Assembly: GCA_023375785.1 (NCBI GenBank)
Contig: SZWC01008571.1
Span: forward strand, 22,858-86,857
From: Penium margaritaceum
Taxonomy: Eukaryota; Streptophyta; Zygnematophyceae; Desmidiales; Peniaceae
Reading direction: 5' to 3'
Length of the DNA: 64,000 nt
In this document: one piece after another, positions 42,001 to 57,000 of the stretch
How positions within the stretch are numbered: position 1 is the first letter of the stretch
Layout of the letters: each line of letters starts with the position of its first letter
Program-made: the position numbers and the translations under genes
Notes under the pieces: generated by a model
What the model was told of the DNA's origin: nothing
Database searches by the model: none
The model's input: the letters and a program-made list of their open reading frames with translations, nothing else

Positions 42001-45000
42001 AGCGTCGGTGCAGTTGTACAGAATAACCTGGCGTGATTGTCCCAAAGAAACACTGACCGTGGGTGCAGAACGTGCGTCAGGATGAGTGAGCGCAGGCACG
42101 CACCCAGTGCACGCGTACGACCCCTGGTCCACGAATTGGTCCGGGAAAGTGGGACGTCAGAATGGAGAGGCAAAAAATGCGGATCGTAGGCGCAGCCGTA
42201 CAGTAGAGCCAGGTGCTATTGCCCTGAAGAAACACCGACCGTGGGTGCAGAACGTGACCCAGGAGCAGTGAGCGCATGCACGCACCCAGTGCACGCATAC
42301 GACCCCCGGTCCACAAATTGTTCCGGGCAAGTGGAACGTCAGAATGGAGAGGCGTAAAATGCGGAGCGTAGGGGCAGCCGTACAGTACAGCCAGGTGTGA
42401 TTGTCCCAAAGAAACACCGACCGTGGGTGCAGAACGTGCGTCGAGAGCAGTGAGTGCAGGCACGCACCTAGTGCACTCGTACGACCCCTGGTCCACGAAT
42501 TGTTCCGGGCAAGTGGGACGTGAGAATGGAGAGGCGTGAAATGCAGAGCTTAGGCGTAGCCGTATAGTACAGCTAGGTGCGATTAACTAGAAGAAACACC
42601 GACCGTGGGTGTAGAACGTGCATCGGGAGCAATGAGCGCAGGCACAGACCTAGTGCACGCGTACGAACCCCGGTCCACGAATTGTTCCGGGCAAGTGGAA
42701 CGTCAGAATGGAGAGGCGTAAAGTGCGGAGCGTAGGCGCAGCTGTACAGTACAGCCAGGTGCGATTGCCCCGAGGAAACAATGACCGTGGGTGCAGAACA
42801 AGAGTCGGGAGCAGTGAGCGCAGGCACGCACCTTGTGCACGCGTACGACCCCCGGTCCACAAATTGTTCCGGGCAAGTGGAATGTCAGAATGGAGAGGCG
42901 TATAATGCAGAGCGTAGGTGCAGCCGTAGAGTACAGCCAGGTGTGATTGTCCCAAAGAAACACCGACCGTGGGTGCACAACGTGCGTCGGGAGCAGTGAG
43001 CGCAGGCACGCACCTAGTGCACACGTATGACCCCCGGTCCACGAATTGTTCCGAGCAAGTGGAACGTCAGAATGGAGAGGCATAAAATGCGGAGCGTAGG
43101 CGCAGCCGTACAGTACAGCCAGGTGTGATTGCCCCAAAGAAACACCGACCATGGGTGTAGAACGTGTGTCGGGAGTAGTGAGCGCAGGCACGCACCCAGA
43201 GCACGCAATCGATTCCTGGTCCACGAATTGTGCCGGGCAAGTGGAACGTCAGAAAAGAGACGCGTAAAATGCAGAGCGTAGGTGCAGCCGTACAGTACAG
43301 CCAGGTGCGATTGCTGCAAGGAAACACCGACCGTGGGTGCAAAACGTGCGTCGAAGGCAGTGAGCGCAGGCACGCACCCAATGCACGCGTACGACCCCCA
43401 GTCCACGAATTGTTCTGGGCAAGTGGAACGTCAGAATAGAGAGGCGTAAAATGCGGAGCATAGGCGCAGCTGTATTGTACACTAAGGTGTGATTGCCCCG
43501 AAGAAACACCGACCGTGGGAGAAGAACGTGCGTCAGGAGCAGTGATCGCAGGCACGCACCCAGTGCACGCGTACGACCCCCGGTCCACAAATTGTTCCGG
43601 GCAAGTGGAACTTCAGAATGGAGAGGCATGAAATGCGGAGCGTAGGCGCAGCCGTACAGTATAGCCAGGTGTAATTGCCTTGAGGAAAAACCAACCGTGG
43701 GTGCAGAACGTGTGTCGGGAGCAATGAGCGCAGGCACGCATCCAGTGCACGCGTACGACCCCCGGTCCACGAATTGTTTTGGGCAAGTGGAACGTCAGAA
43801 TGGAGAGGCGTAAAATGCGGAGCGTAGGCGCAGCCGTACAATACAGCCAAATGTGATTACCTCGAAGAAACACGGACCGTAGGTGCAGAACGTGCGTCGG
43901 GAGCAGTGAGCGCAGGCACGAACCCAGTGCACGCTTACAACCCTCGGTCCACGAATTGTTCCGGGCAAGTGGAACGTCACAATGGAGAGGCGTAAAATGC
44001 GGAGCGTAGGCACAGCCGTACAGTACAGCCACGTGCGATTGTCCCAAAGAAACACCGACCGTGGGTGCAGAACGTGCGTCGGGAGCAGTGAGCGCAGGAA
44101 CGCAACCACTGCACGCGTACGACCCCCCGTCCACGAATTGTTCCGGGCAAGTGGAACGTCAGAATGGAGAGGCGTAAAATGCAGAGCATAGGCGCAGCCG
44201 TACAGTACAGCCACGTGTGATTGCCGCGAGGAAACATCGACCGTGGGTGCAAACTGTGCGTCAAAGGCAGTGAGCGCAGGCACGCACCCAATGCACGCGT
44301 ACGACCCCCAGTCCACGAATTATTCTGGGCAAGTGGAAGGTGAGAATGGAGAGGCGTAAAATGCGGAGCGTAGGCACAGCCGTACAGTACAGCCAGGTGC
44401 GATTGCCCCGAAGAAACACCGACCATGGGAGAAGAACGTTCATCTGGAGCAGTGAGCGGAGGCACGCACCTTGTGCACGCATACGACCCCCGGTCCACAA
44501 ATTGTTCCGGGCAAGTGGGACGTCACAATGGAGAGGCGTAAAATGCAGAGCGTAGGCACAGCCACATAGCATAGCCAGGAGCAATTACCACGAGAAACAC
44601 CGACCGTGGTTGTAGAACGTGCGTCGGGAGCAGTGAGCGCAGGCACGCACCCAGTGCACGCGTACGACCCCCGGTCCACGAATTGTTCCGGGCAAGTGGA
44701 ACGTCAGAATGGAGAGGCGTAAAATGCGGAGCGTAGGCGTAGCCATAAAGTATAGCCAGGTGCGATTGCCTCAAGAAAAACCAACCGTGGGTGCAGAACG
44801 TGCGTCAGGAGCAGTGAGCGCAGGCACGCACCCAGTGCACGTATACGACCCCCGGTCCATGAATTGCTTCGGGCAAGTGGAACGTCAGAATGGAGAGGCG
44901 TAAAATGCGGAGCGTAGGCGCAGCCGTATAGTACAGCTAGGTGAGATTGCCCCGAAGAAACACCAACCGTAGGTGCAGAACGTGCGTCGGGAGCAGTGAG

Positions 45001-48000
45001 CGCAGGCACGCACCCTGTGCACGTGTACAACCCCCGGTCCACGAATTGTTTCGGGCAAGTGGAACGTCACAATGGAGAGGCGTAAAATGCGGAGCATAAG
45101 CACAGCCGTACAGTACAGCCAAGTGTGATTGTCCCAAAGAAACACGGACCGTGGGTGCAGAACGTGCATCGGGAGAAGTTAGCGTAGGCAGGCACCCAGA
45201 ACACGCGTATGACCCCCGGTCCACGAATTGTTCCGGGAAAGTGGGACGTCAGATTGGAGAGGCAAAAAATGCGGAGGGTAGGCGGAGCTGTACAATAGAG
45301 CCAGGTCTGATTGTCCAAAAGAAACACCGACCGTGGGTGCACAACGTGCGTCGGGAGCAATGAGCGCAGGCACGCACCCACTACACGCGTACGACCCCCG
45401 GTCCACGAATTTTTCCAGGCAAATGGAACGTCAGGGTGGAGAGGCGTAAAATGCGGAGGATAGGCGCAGCCGTACAGTACAGCCAGGTATGATTGTCCCG
45501 AGGAAACAACAACCAAGGGTGCAAAATGTGCGTCGGGAGCAGTGAGCGCAGGCACGTACCCAGTGCACGCGTACGACCCCCGGTCCAGGAATTGTTCCAG
45601 GCAAGTGGAACATCAGAATGGAGAGGCGCAAAATGCGGAGCGTAGGCGCAGCCGTATAGTACAGCCAGGTGTGATTGTCCCGAAGAAACACCGACCATGG
45701 GTGCAGAACGTGCGTCGGGAGCGGTGAGCGCAGGCACGCACCCAGTGCACGCGTACGACCCCCGGTCCACAAAATGTTCCGAGCAAGTGGAACGTCAGAA
45801 TGGAAAGGCGTAAAATGTGGAGCATACGCGCAGCTGTACAGTATAGGTAGGTGCCATTGCCCCGAAGAAATACCAACCGTGGGTGCACAATGTGTGTCTA
45901 GAGCTATGAGCGCAGGCACGCACCCAGTGCACGCGTACGACCCCCGATCCACGAATTGTTGCGCGCAAGTAGAATGTCAGAATGGAGAGGCGTAAAATGC
46001 GGAGCGTAGGTGCAGCCGTACAGTACAGCCAAGTGTGATTGTCCCAAAGAAACACCGACCGTGGGTGCAAAACGTGCGTCGGGAGCAGTGAGCAAAGGCA
46101 CGCACCCAGTGCACGTGTACGACCCCTGGTCCACGAATTATTCCGGGCAAGTGGAACGTCAGCATGGAGAGGCGTAAAATGCGGAGCGTAGGCGCAGCCG
46201 TACAGTACAGTGAGGTGCAATTGTCCCGAAGAAACACCGACCGTGGGTGCTGAACGTGCGTCGGGAGCACTGAGCGCAGGCACGCACCCAGTGCACGGGT
46301 ACGACCCCCGGTCCACAAATTTTTCCAGGCTAGTGGAACGTCATAATGGAGAGGCGTAAAATGCGGAGCGTAAGCGCAGCCGTACAGTACAACCAGGTGC
46401 GATTGTCCCAAAGAAACACCAACCGTGGATGTAGAACGTGCGTCGGGAGCAGTAGGTGCAGGCACGCACTCAGTGCACGCGTACGACCCCCGGTCCACGA
46501 ATTGTTCTGGGCTAGTGGAACGTCAGAATGGAGAGGAGTAAAATGAGTTGCGTAGGAGCAGCCGTACAGTACAGCCAGGTATGATTGCCCCGAGGAAACA
46601 CCGACCGTGGGTGCAGAACGTGCGTCGGGAGCAGTGGGCGCAGGCACGCACCCAATGCACGCGTACGACCCCCGGTCCACGAATTTTTCCAAGCAAATGG
46701 AACGTCAGAATGGAGAGGCGTAAAATGTGGAGCGTCGGCGCAGTCGTACAGTACAGCCAGGTGCGATTGTCCCAAAGAAACACCGACCGTGGGTGCAGAA
46801 CGTGCGTCGGGAGCACTGAGCGCAGGCACGCACCTAGTGCACGCGTACGACCCCCAGTCCACGAATTGTTCCGGGCAACTGGAACGTCAGAATGGAGAGG
46901 TGTAAAATGCAAAGCGTAGGCGCAGCCGTATAATACAACCAGGTGCGATTGTCCCAAAGGAACACCGACCGTGGGTGCAGAACGTGGGTCGGGAGCAGTT
47001 AGCACAGGCACGCACCTAGTGCACGCGTATGACCCTCGGTCCACGAATTGTTCCAGGCAAGTGGAACATCATAATGGAGAGGCATAAAATGCGGAGGGTA
47101 GGCGCAGCCGTATAGTACAGCCAGGTGTGATTGTCACGAAGAAACACCGACCGTGGGTGGAGAACGTGCGTCGGGAGCGGTAAGCACAGGCAAGCACCCA
47201 GTGCACGCGTACGACCCCCGGTTCACGAACTATTGCGGGCAAGTGGAATGTCAGAATGGAGAGGCGTAAAATGCGGAGCGTAGGCGCAGGCGTACAGTAC
47301 AGCCAGGTGTGATTGTCACGAAGAAACACCGACCGTGGGTGCAGAACGTGCGTCGGGAGCAGTGAGCGCAGGCACGCACCCAGTGCACGCGTATGACCCC
47401 GGGTTCACAAATTGTTCCGGGCAAGTGGAACGTTAGAATGGAGAGGCGTAAAATGCCGAGCGTAGGCACAGCCATACAGTACAGTGAGGTGCAATTGTCC
47501 CGAAGAAACACCGACCGTGGGTGCAGAACGTGCGTCGGGAGCAGTGAGCGCAGGCACAAACCCAGTGCACGCGTACGACCTCCGATCCACTATGTTCCGG
47601 GCAAGTGGAACGTTAGAATGGAAAGGCCTAAAATGCGGAGCGTAGGTGCAGCCGTACAGTATAGCCAGGTGCAATTGCCTCGAGGAAAAACCAACCGTGG
47701 GTGCAGAACGTGCGTCGGGAGCAATGAGCGCAGGCACGCACCCGGTGCACGCGTACGACCCCCGGTCCACAAATTCTTTCGGGCAAGTGGAACATCAGAA
47801 TGGAGAGGCGTTAAATACAGAGCATAGGAGCAGCCGTACAACACAGCCAGGTGCGATTGTCCCGAAGAAACACGGACCGTAGGTGCAGAACGTGCCTCGG
47901 GAGCATTGAGCGCAGGCACGAACCCAGTGCACGCGTACAACCCCCCGTCCACGAATTGTTCCGGGCAAGTGGAACGTCACAATGGATAGGCGTAAAATGC

Positions 48001-51000
48001 GGAGTGTAGGCACAGCCGTACAGTACAGCCAGGTGCAATTGTCTCAAAGAAACATCGACCGTGGGTGCAGAACGTGCGTCGGGAGCAGTGAGCGCAGGCA
48101 CGCACCCACTGCACGCGTAGGACCCCCGGTCCACGATTTGTTCCAGGCAAGTGGAACTTCAGAATTGAGAGGCATAAAATGCGGAGCGTAGGCGCAGCCG
48201 TATAGTACAGCCAGGTGTGATTGTCCCGAAGAAACATTGACCGTGGGTGCAGAACGTGCGTCGGGAGCAGTGAGCGCAAGCACGTACCCAGTGCACGCGT
48301 ACGACCCCCGGTCAGAAAATGTTCCGGGCAAGTGGAACGTTAGAATGGAGAGGCGTAAAATGCGGAGCATAGGCTCAGCTATAAAGTACAGCCAGGTGCG
48401 ATTGCCTCGAGGAAACAATGACTGTGGGTGCAGAACGTGCGTCGGGAGAAGTGAGCGCAGACACGCACCTTGTGCACGCGTACGACATCCGGTCCACGAA
48501 TTGTTCCGGGCAAGTAGAACATTAGAATGGAGAGGAGTAAAATGCGAAGCGTAGGCGCAGCTGTACAGTAGAGCCAGGTGAAATTGCCCCGAAGAAACAC
48601 CAACCGTGGGTGCAGAACGTGTGTCGGGAGCAGTGAGCGCAGGCACGCACCCAGTGCACGCGTTCAACCCCCGGTCCACGAATTGTTCCGGGCAAGTAGA
48701 ACGTCAGAATGGAGAGGCGTAAAATGCAAAGCGTAGGCGCAGCCGTACAGTACAGCCAAGTGCGATTGCCGCGAGGAAACACCGACCGTGGGTGCAGACC
48801 GTGCGTCGAAGGCAGTGAGCGCAGGCACGCACATAATGCACGCGTACGACACCTCGTCCACGAATCATTCTGGGCAAGTGGAACGTCAGAATGGAGAGGC
48901 GTAAAATGCGGAGCGTAGGTGCAGCCGTACAGTACAGCCAGGTGCAATTGCCCCAAAGAAACACCGACCATGGGTGAAGAACATGCGTCCGGAGCAGTGA
49001 GCTCAGGCACGCACCCAGTGCACGCGTTCGACCCCCCGTCCACAAATTGTTCCGGGCAAGTGGAACGTCAGAATGGAGAGGCATAAAATGCGGAGCGTAG
49101 GCGCAGCCATAGAGTACAGCCAGGTGCAATTGTCCCAAAGAAACACCGACCGTGGGTGCAGAACGTGCATCGGGAGCAGTGAGCGCAGGCACGCACCTTG
49201 TGCACGCGTACGACCCCCGGTCCAGGAATTGTTCCGGGCAAGTCGGACATCAGAATGGAGAGGCGTAAAATGCGGAGCGTAGGCACAGCCATATAGTACA
49301 GCCAGGTGCGATTACCCCGAGAAACTCCGACCGTGGTTGCAGAACGTGCGTCGCGAGCAGTGAGCGCAGGCACGCACCAAGTGCACGCGTACGACCCCCG
49401 GTCCACGAAGTGTTCCGAGCAAGTGGGACGTCAGAATGGAGAGGCGTAAAATGCGGAGCGTAGGCACAGCCGTACAGTACAAACAGGTGCAATTACCCCG
49501 AAGAAACGCCGCCTGTGGTTGTAGAACGTGCGTCGGGAGAAGTGAGTGCAGGCACGCACAGAGTGCACGCGGACGACCCTCAGTCCACGAATTATTCCGG
49601 GCAAGTGGAAGGTCAGAATGGAGAGGCGTAAAATGCGAAGCGTAGGCGCAGCCGTACAGTATAACCAGGTGCGATTACCTTGAGGAAAAACCAACCCTGG
49701 GTGCAGAACGTTCGTCGGGAGCAGTGAGCGAACGCACGAACCCAGTGCACGCGTACAACCCCCAGTCCACGAATTTTTCTGGGCAAGTGGAACGACAGAA
49801 TGGAGAGGCGTAAAATGCGGAGCGTAGGCGCAGCCGTACAGTAGAGCCAGGTATGATTGCCCCGAAGAAACACCGACCGTGGGAGAAGAAGGTGTGTCGG
49901 GAGCAGTGAGCGCAGGCACGCACCTTGTGCACGCGTACGGCCCCCGGTCCACGAATTGTTCCGGGCAAGTGGAACGTCAGAATGGAGAGAAGTAAAATGC
50001 GCAGCGTAGGCATAGCCGTAAAGTATAGCCAGGTGCGATTGCCTCAAGGAAAAACCAACCGTCGGTGCAGAACGTGCGTCGGGAGTAGTGAGCGCAGGCA
50101 CGTACCCAGTGCACGCGTACGACCCCCGGTCCACGAATCGCTTCGGGCAAGTGGAACGTCAGAATGGAGAGGCGTAAAATGCGGAGCATAGGCGCAGCCG
50201 TACAGTACAGCCAGGTGCGATTGCCCCAAAGAAACACCGACCGTAGGTGCAGAACGTGCGTCAGGAGCAATGAGCGCATGCACGCACCCAGTGCACGCGT
50301 ACAACCCCCGGTCCACAAATTGTTCCGGGCAAGTGGAACGTCACAATGGAGAGGCGTAAAATGCGGAGCGTAGGCGCAGCCGTACAGTATTAGCAGGTGC
50401 GATTGTCCCAAAGAAACACCAACGGTGGATGCAGAACGTGCGTCGGGAGCAGTAGGCGCAGGCACGCACCCAATCCACGCGTAGGACCCCCAGTCCACGA
50501 ATTGTTCGGGGCTCGTGGAACGTCAGAATGGAGAGGGGTAAAATGAGTTGCGTAGGCGCAGCCGTACAGTACAGCCAAGTGCGATTGCCCCGAGGAAACA
50601 CCGACCGTGGGTGCAGAACGTGCGTCGGGAGCAGTGAGCGAAGGCATGCATCCAATGCACGCGTACAACCCCCGGTCCACGAATTTTTCCCGGCAAGTGG
50701 AACGTCAGAATGGAGAGGCGTAAAATGCGGATCGTAGGCGCAGTCCTACAGTACAGCAAGGTACGATTGCCGCGAAGAAACACCGACCTTGGGTGCAGAA
50801 CGTGCGTCGGGAGAACTGAGCACAGGCACGCACCCAGTGCACGCATATGACCCCCGGTCCACGAATTGTTCCGGACAAGTGGAACGTCAGAATGGAGAGG
50901 CGTAAAATGTGGAGCGTAGGTGCAGTCGTACAGTACAGCCAGGTGCGATTGTCCCAAAGAAACACCGACCGTGGGTGCAGAACGTGTGTCGGGAGCACTG

Positions 51001-54000
51001 AGCGCACGCACGCACCTAGTGCACGTGTACGACCCCCGGTCCACGAATTGTTCCGGGCAATTGGAACGTCAGAATGGAGAGGCGTAAAATGCAGAGCGTA
51101 GGCGCACCCGTACAGTACAACCAGGTGTGATTGTCCCGAGAAACACCGACCGTGGATGCAGAACGTGCGTCGAGAGGAGTGAGCGCATGCACGCACCCAG
51201 TGCATGCATACGACGCCCGGTCCACGAATTATTCCGGGCAAGTGGGACATCAAAATGAAGGCGTAAAATGTGGAACGTATGCGCAGTGGTACAGTACAGC
51301 CAAGTGCGATTGCCCGGAAGAAACACCAACCGTGGGTGCAGAACGTGGGTCGGGAGCAGTTAGCGCAGGCACGCACCCAGTGCACGCGTGTGACCCTCGG
51401 TCCACGAATTGTTCCAGGCAAGTGGAACATCATAATGGAGAGGCGTAAAATGCGGAGCGTAGGCACAGCCGTATAGTACAGCTAGGTGCGATTGTCCCAA
51501 AGAAACACCGACCGTGGGTGCAGAACGTGTGTCGGGAGCGGTGAGCGCAGGAACGCACCCAGTGCACGCGTATAACCCCCGGTCCACAAAATGTTCCGAG
51601 CAAGTGGAAGGTCAGAATGGAGAGGCGTAAAATGTGGAGCCTACGCGCAGCTGTACAGTACAGGTAGGTGCGATTGTCCCGAAGAAACACCGACCTTGGG
51701 TGCAGAACGTGCGTCGGGAGCAGTGAGCGCACGCACCCACCCAGTGCACGCGTACGAACCCCGGTCCACAAATTGTTGCGGGCAAGTGGAATGTCGGAAT
51801 GGAGAGGCGTAAAATGCGGAGGGTAGGCGCAGCCGTACAGTACAGCCAGGTGTGATTGTCCCGAAGAAACACCGACCGTGGGTGCAGAACGTGCGTTGGG
51901 AGCAGTGAGCGCAGGCACGCACCCTGTGCGTGCGTATGACCCCTTGTCCACGAATTGTTCCGGGCAAGTGGAACGTCAGAATGGAGAGGCGTAAAATGCA
52001 GAGCGTAGGCGCAGCCGTACAGGAAATTGAGCTGCAATTGTCCCAAAGAAACACCGACCGTGGGTGCAGAACGTGCGTCGGGAGCAGTGAGCGCAGGCAC
52101 GCACCCAGTGCACGCGTACGACCCCCGTTCCACGACTTGTTCCTGGCAAGTGGAACGTCAGAATGGAGAGGCGTAAAATGCGGAGCGTAGGCGCAGCTGT
52201 ACAGTACTACCAAGTGCAATTGTCCCAAAGAAACACGGACCGTGGATGCAGAACGTGCCTCGGGAGCAGTAGGCGCAGGCACGCACCCAGTGCACGCGTA
52301 CGACCCCCGGTCCACGAATTGTTCCGGGCTAGTGGAACGTAAGAATGGAGAGGCATAAAATGAGATGCGTAGGCGCAGCCGTATAGTACAGCCAGGTGCG
52401 ATTGCCCCGAGGAAACACGGACCGTGGGTGCAGAACGTGCGTCGGGAGCAGTGAGCGCAGGCATGCACCCAATGCACGCGTACGACCCCCGGTCCACGAA
52501 TGTTTCCGGGCAAGTGGAACATCTGAATGGAGAGGCGTAAAATGCAGAGCGTAGGCGCAGCCGTACAGTACAGTAAGGTGCGATTGCGCTGAAGAAACAC
52601 CGACCGTGGATGCAGAAGGTGCGCCGGGAGCAGTGAGCGCAGGCACGCACCCATTGCACGCGTATGACCCCCGGTCCACGAATTGTTCCAGGCAAGTGGA
52701 ACTTCAGAATGGAGAGGCGTAAAATTTGGAGCGTGGGCGCAGTCGTACAGTACAGCCAGGTGCGATGGTCCCAAAGAAACACCGACCTTGGGTGCAGAAC
52801 GTGCGTCGGGAGCACTGAGCGCAGGCACGCACCCAGTGCACGCGTACGATCCCCGGTCCACGAATTGTTCCGGGCAAGTGGAATGTCAGAATGGAGAGGC
52901 ATAAAATGCGGAGGGTAGGCGCAGCCGTATAGTATAGCGAGGTGCAATTGTCCCGAAGAAACACCGATCGTGGGTGCAGAACGTGCGTCGGGAGCAGTGA
53001 GCGCATGCACGCACCTAGTGCACGCATACGACCCGCGGTCCACGAATTGTTCCGGGCAAGTGCGACATCAGAATGAAGAGGCATAAAATGCCGAGCGTAG
53101 GCGCAGTCGTAGAGTACAGCCAAGGGCGAATGCCCCGAAGAAACACCGACTGTGGGTGCATACGTGCGTCGGGAGGAGTGAGCAGAGGCACGCACCTAGT
53201 GCACGCATACGACCCCCGGTCCACGATTTGTTCGGGGCAAGTGGAACGTCAGAATAAAGAGGCGTAAAATGCAAAGCGTAGGCACAGCCATATAGTACAG
53301 CCAGGTGCGATTGTCCAAAAGAAACTCCGACCATGGGTGCAGAACGTGCGTCGGGAGCAGTGAGCGCAGGCACGCACCCAGTGCAAACAAACGACCCCCG
53401 GTCCACAAATTGCTCCAAGCAAGTGGAACGTCAGAATGGAGAGGCGTAAAATGCGGAGCGTAGGCGCAACAGTACAGTACAGCCAGGTGCGAATGCCCCA
53501 AAGAAACACCGACTGTGGGTGCAGACCGTGCGTCGGGAGCAGTGAGCGCAGGCACGCACCTAGTGCACGCGTACGACCCCCGGTCCATGAATGGTTCCTG
53601 GCAAGTGGAACGTCAGAATGGAGAGGCGTAAAATGCAGAGCGTAGGCGCAGCCGTACACTACCTCCAGGTGCGATTGTCTCAAAGAAACACCGACCGTGG
53701 ATGTAGAATGTGCGTCGAGAGCAGTGAGCGCAGACACGCACCTAGTGCACGCGTACGACGCCCGGTCCACGAATTGTTCCGCGCAAGTGGGACCTTAGAA
53801 TGGAGAGGCGTAAAATGTGGAGCGTATGCGCAGCCGTATAGTACAGCCAAGTGCGATTGCCCCAAAGAAATACCAACCGTGGGTGCAAAACGTGGGTCGG
53901 GAGCAGTAAGCGCAGGCACGCACCCAGTGCACGCGTACGACCCACGGTCCACGAATTGTTCCGGGCAAGTGGAACGTCAGAATGGAGAGGCGTAAAATGA

Positions 54001-57000
54001 GTTGCGTAGGCGCAGCCGTACAGTACAGCTTGGTGGGATTGCCCCGAGGAAACACTCACCGTGGGTGCAGAACGTGCGTCGGGAGTAGTGAGCACAGGCA
54101 CGCACCCAGTGCACGCGCACGACCCTCGGTCCACGAATTGTTCTGGGCAAGTGGAACTCCGGAATGGAGAGGCGTAAAATGCGGAGCATAGGCGCAGCCG
54201 TAAAGTAGAGCTAGTTGTGATTGCCCCGACAAAATACCGACCGTGGGTGCAGAACGTGCGTCGAGAGCATTGAGCGCAGGCACGCGTACGACCCCCGGTC
54301 CGAGAATTGTTCCAGGCCAGTGGAACGTCAGAATGGAGAGTCGTAAAATGCGGAGCGTAGGCGCAGCCGTATAGTACAGCAATTTGTGATTACCCTGAAG
54401 AAACATTGACCGTGGGTGTAGAACGTGCGTCGGGAGCAATGAGCGCAGGCACGCACTCAGTGCACGCGTATGAACCCCGGTCCACGAATTGTTCCGGGCA
54501 AGTGGAACGTCAGAATGGAGAGGCGTAAAATGCGAAGCGTAGGCGCACCCGTACAGTACACATAGGTGCGATTGCCCCAAGGAAAAACCAACCGTGGGTG
54601 CAGAATGTGCGTCGGGAGCAGTGAGCGCAGGCATGCACCCAGTGCACGCGCACGACCCCCGGTCCACAAATTGTTGTGGGCAAGTGGAACGCCAGAATGG
54701 AGAGGCGTAAAATGCGGAGCATAGGCGCAGCCGTAAAGTAGAGCTAGGTGTAATTCCCCCGACGAAATACCGACCGTGGGTGCAGAACATGCGTCGGGAG
54801 CACTGAGCGCAGGCACGCACCCAGTGCACGCGTACGATCCCCGGTCCACGAATTGTTCCGGGCAAGTGGAACGTCAGAATGGAGAGGCGTAAAATGCGGA
54901 GCGTAGGCGCACCCGTACAGTACACCTAGGTGCGATTGCCCCAAGGAAAAACCAACCGTGGGTGCAGAATGTGCGTCGGGAGCAGTGAGCGCAGGCATGC
55001 ACCCAGTGCACGCGCACGACCCCCGGTCCACAAATTGTTGTGGGCAAGTGGAACGCCAGAATGGAGAGGCGTAAAATGCGGAGCATAGGCGCAGCCGTAA
55101 AGTAGAGCTAGGTGTAATTCCCCCGACGAAATACCGACCGTGGGTGCAGAACATGCGTCGGGAGCACTGAGCGCAGGCACACACCCAGTGCACGCGTACG
55201 ACCCCCGGTCCATGAATTGTTCCAGGTAAGTGGAACGTCAGTATGGAGAGGCGTGAAATGCGAAGCGTAAGCACAGCCGTACACTACAGCCAGGTAAGAT
55301 TATCCCGAAGAAACACCGACCGTGGGTGCAGAATGTGCGTTGGGAGCAGTGAGCGCAGGCACTCACCTTGTGCACGCGTAGGACCCCTGGTCCACGAATT
55401 GTTCCGGGAAAGTGGGACGTCAGAATGGAGAGGCATAAAATGCGGAGCGTTGGCAGAGCCGTACAGTAAAGCCATGTGTGATTGCCCCGAGGAAACACCT
55501 ATCGTGGGTGTAGAACGTGCGTCGGGAGCAGTGAGCGCAGGCATGCACCCAGTGCACGCATACGACCCCCGGTCCATGAATTGTTCCGGGCAAGTGGACC
55601 GTGGGACTGGAGAGGGGTAAAATGCGGAGCGTAGGCGCAGCCGTACAGTAGAGCCTGGTGTGATTGCCGAGAAGAAACACCGACCGTGGGTGCAGAACAT
55701 GCGTCGGGAGCAGTGAGCGCAGGCACGCACCCAGTGCACGCGTGCGACCCCCGGTCCACAAATTGTTCCGGGCAAGTGGAACATCAGAAAGGAGAGGCGT
55801 AAAATGCGGAGTGTAGGCGCAGCTGTACGGTACAGATAGGTGCGATTGCCCCGAGGAAAAACCAACCGTGGGTGCAGAACGTGCGTCGGGAGCAGTGAGC
55901 GGAGGCACGCACCCTATGCACGCGTACGACCCCCGGTCCACGAATTGTTCCGGGCAAGTGGCACGTCAAAATAAAGAGGCGTAAAATGCACAGCGTAGGC
56001 GCAGCCGTACAGTACAGATAGGTGCGATTGCCCTGAGGAAAAACCAACCATGGGTGGAGAACGTGCGTCGGGAGCAGTGAGCGCAGGCACGCACCCAGTG
56101 CACACGTACAACCCCCGGTCCACGAATTCTTCCGGGCAAGAGGAACGTCGGAATGGAGAGTTATAAAATGCGCACCATAGGCCCAGTCATAAAGTACAGC
56201 CAGGTGTGATTGCTCTGAAGAAACACCGACCGTGGGTGCAGAATGTGCGTTGGGAGCACTGAGCGCAGGCACGCACCCAGTGCACGCGTACGACCCCCGG
56301 TCCACGAATTGTTCCGGGCAAGTGGAACGTCAGAATAGAGAGGCGTAAGATGCGGAGCGAAGGCACAACCGTACAGTATAGCCAGGTGCGATTGTCCCGA
56401 AGAAACACCGACCGTGGGTGCAAAACGTGCGTCGGGAGCAGTGAGCGAAGGCACGCACCCAGTGCACGCGTACGACCCCCGGTCCACGAATTGTTCCGTG
56501 AAAGTTGGATGTCCGAATGGAGAGGCATACAATGCGGAGCGTAGGTACAGTCGTACAGTACAACCAGGTGTGATTGCCCCAAAGAAACACCGACCGTGGG
56601 TGCAGAACCTGCGTCGGGAACAGTGAGCGCAGGCACGCACCCAGTGCACACGTATGACCCCCGGTCCACAAATTGTTCTGGGCAAATGGAACTTCAGAAT
56701 GGAGAGGCGTAAAATGCGGAGAGTAGGCGCAGCCGTTCAGTACAGCCAGGTGCGATTGCCCAAAGGAAACAACTACCGTGGGTGCAAAACGTGCGTCCGG
56801 AGCAGTGAGCGCAGTCACACACCTTGTGCACGCGTACAAACCCCGGTCCACGAATTGTTCCAGGAAAGTGGAACGTCAAAATGGAGAGGCGTAGAATGCG
56901 AAGCGTAGGTGTAGCCGTACAGTACAGCCAGGTGCGATTGTCCCGAAGAAACACCGACCGTGGATGCAAAACGTGCGTCGGGAGCAGTGAGCGCAGGCAC

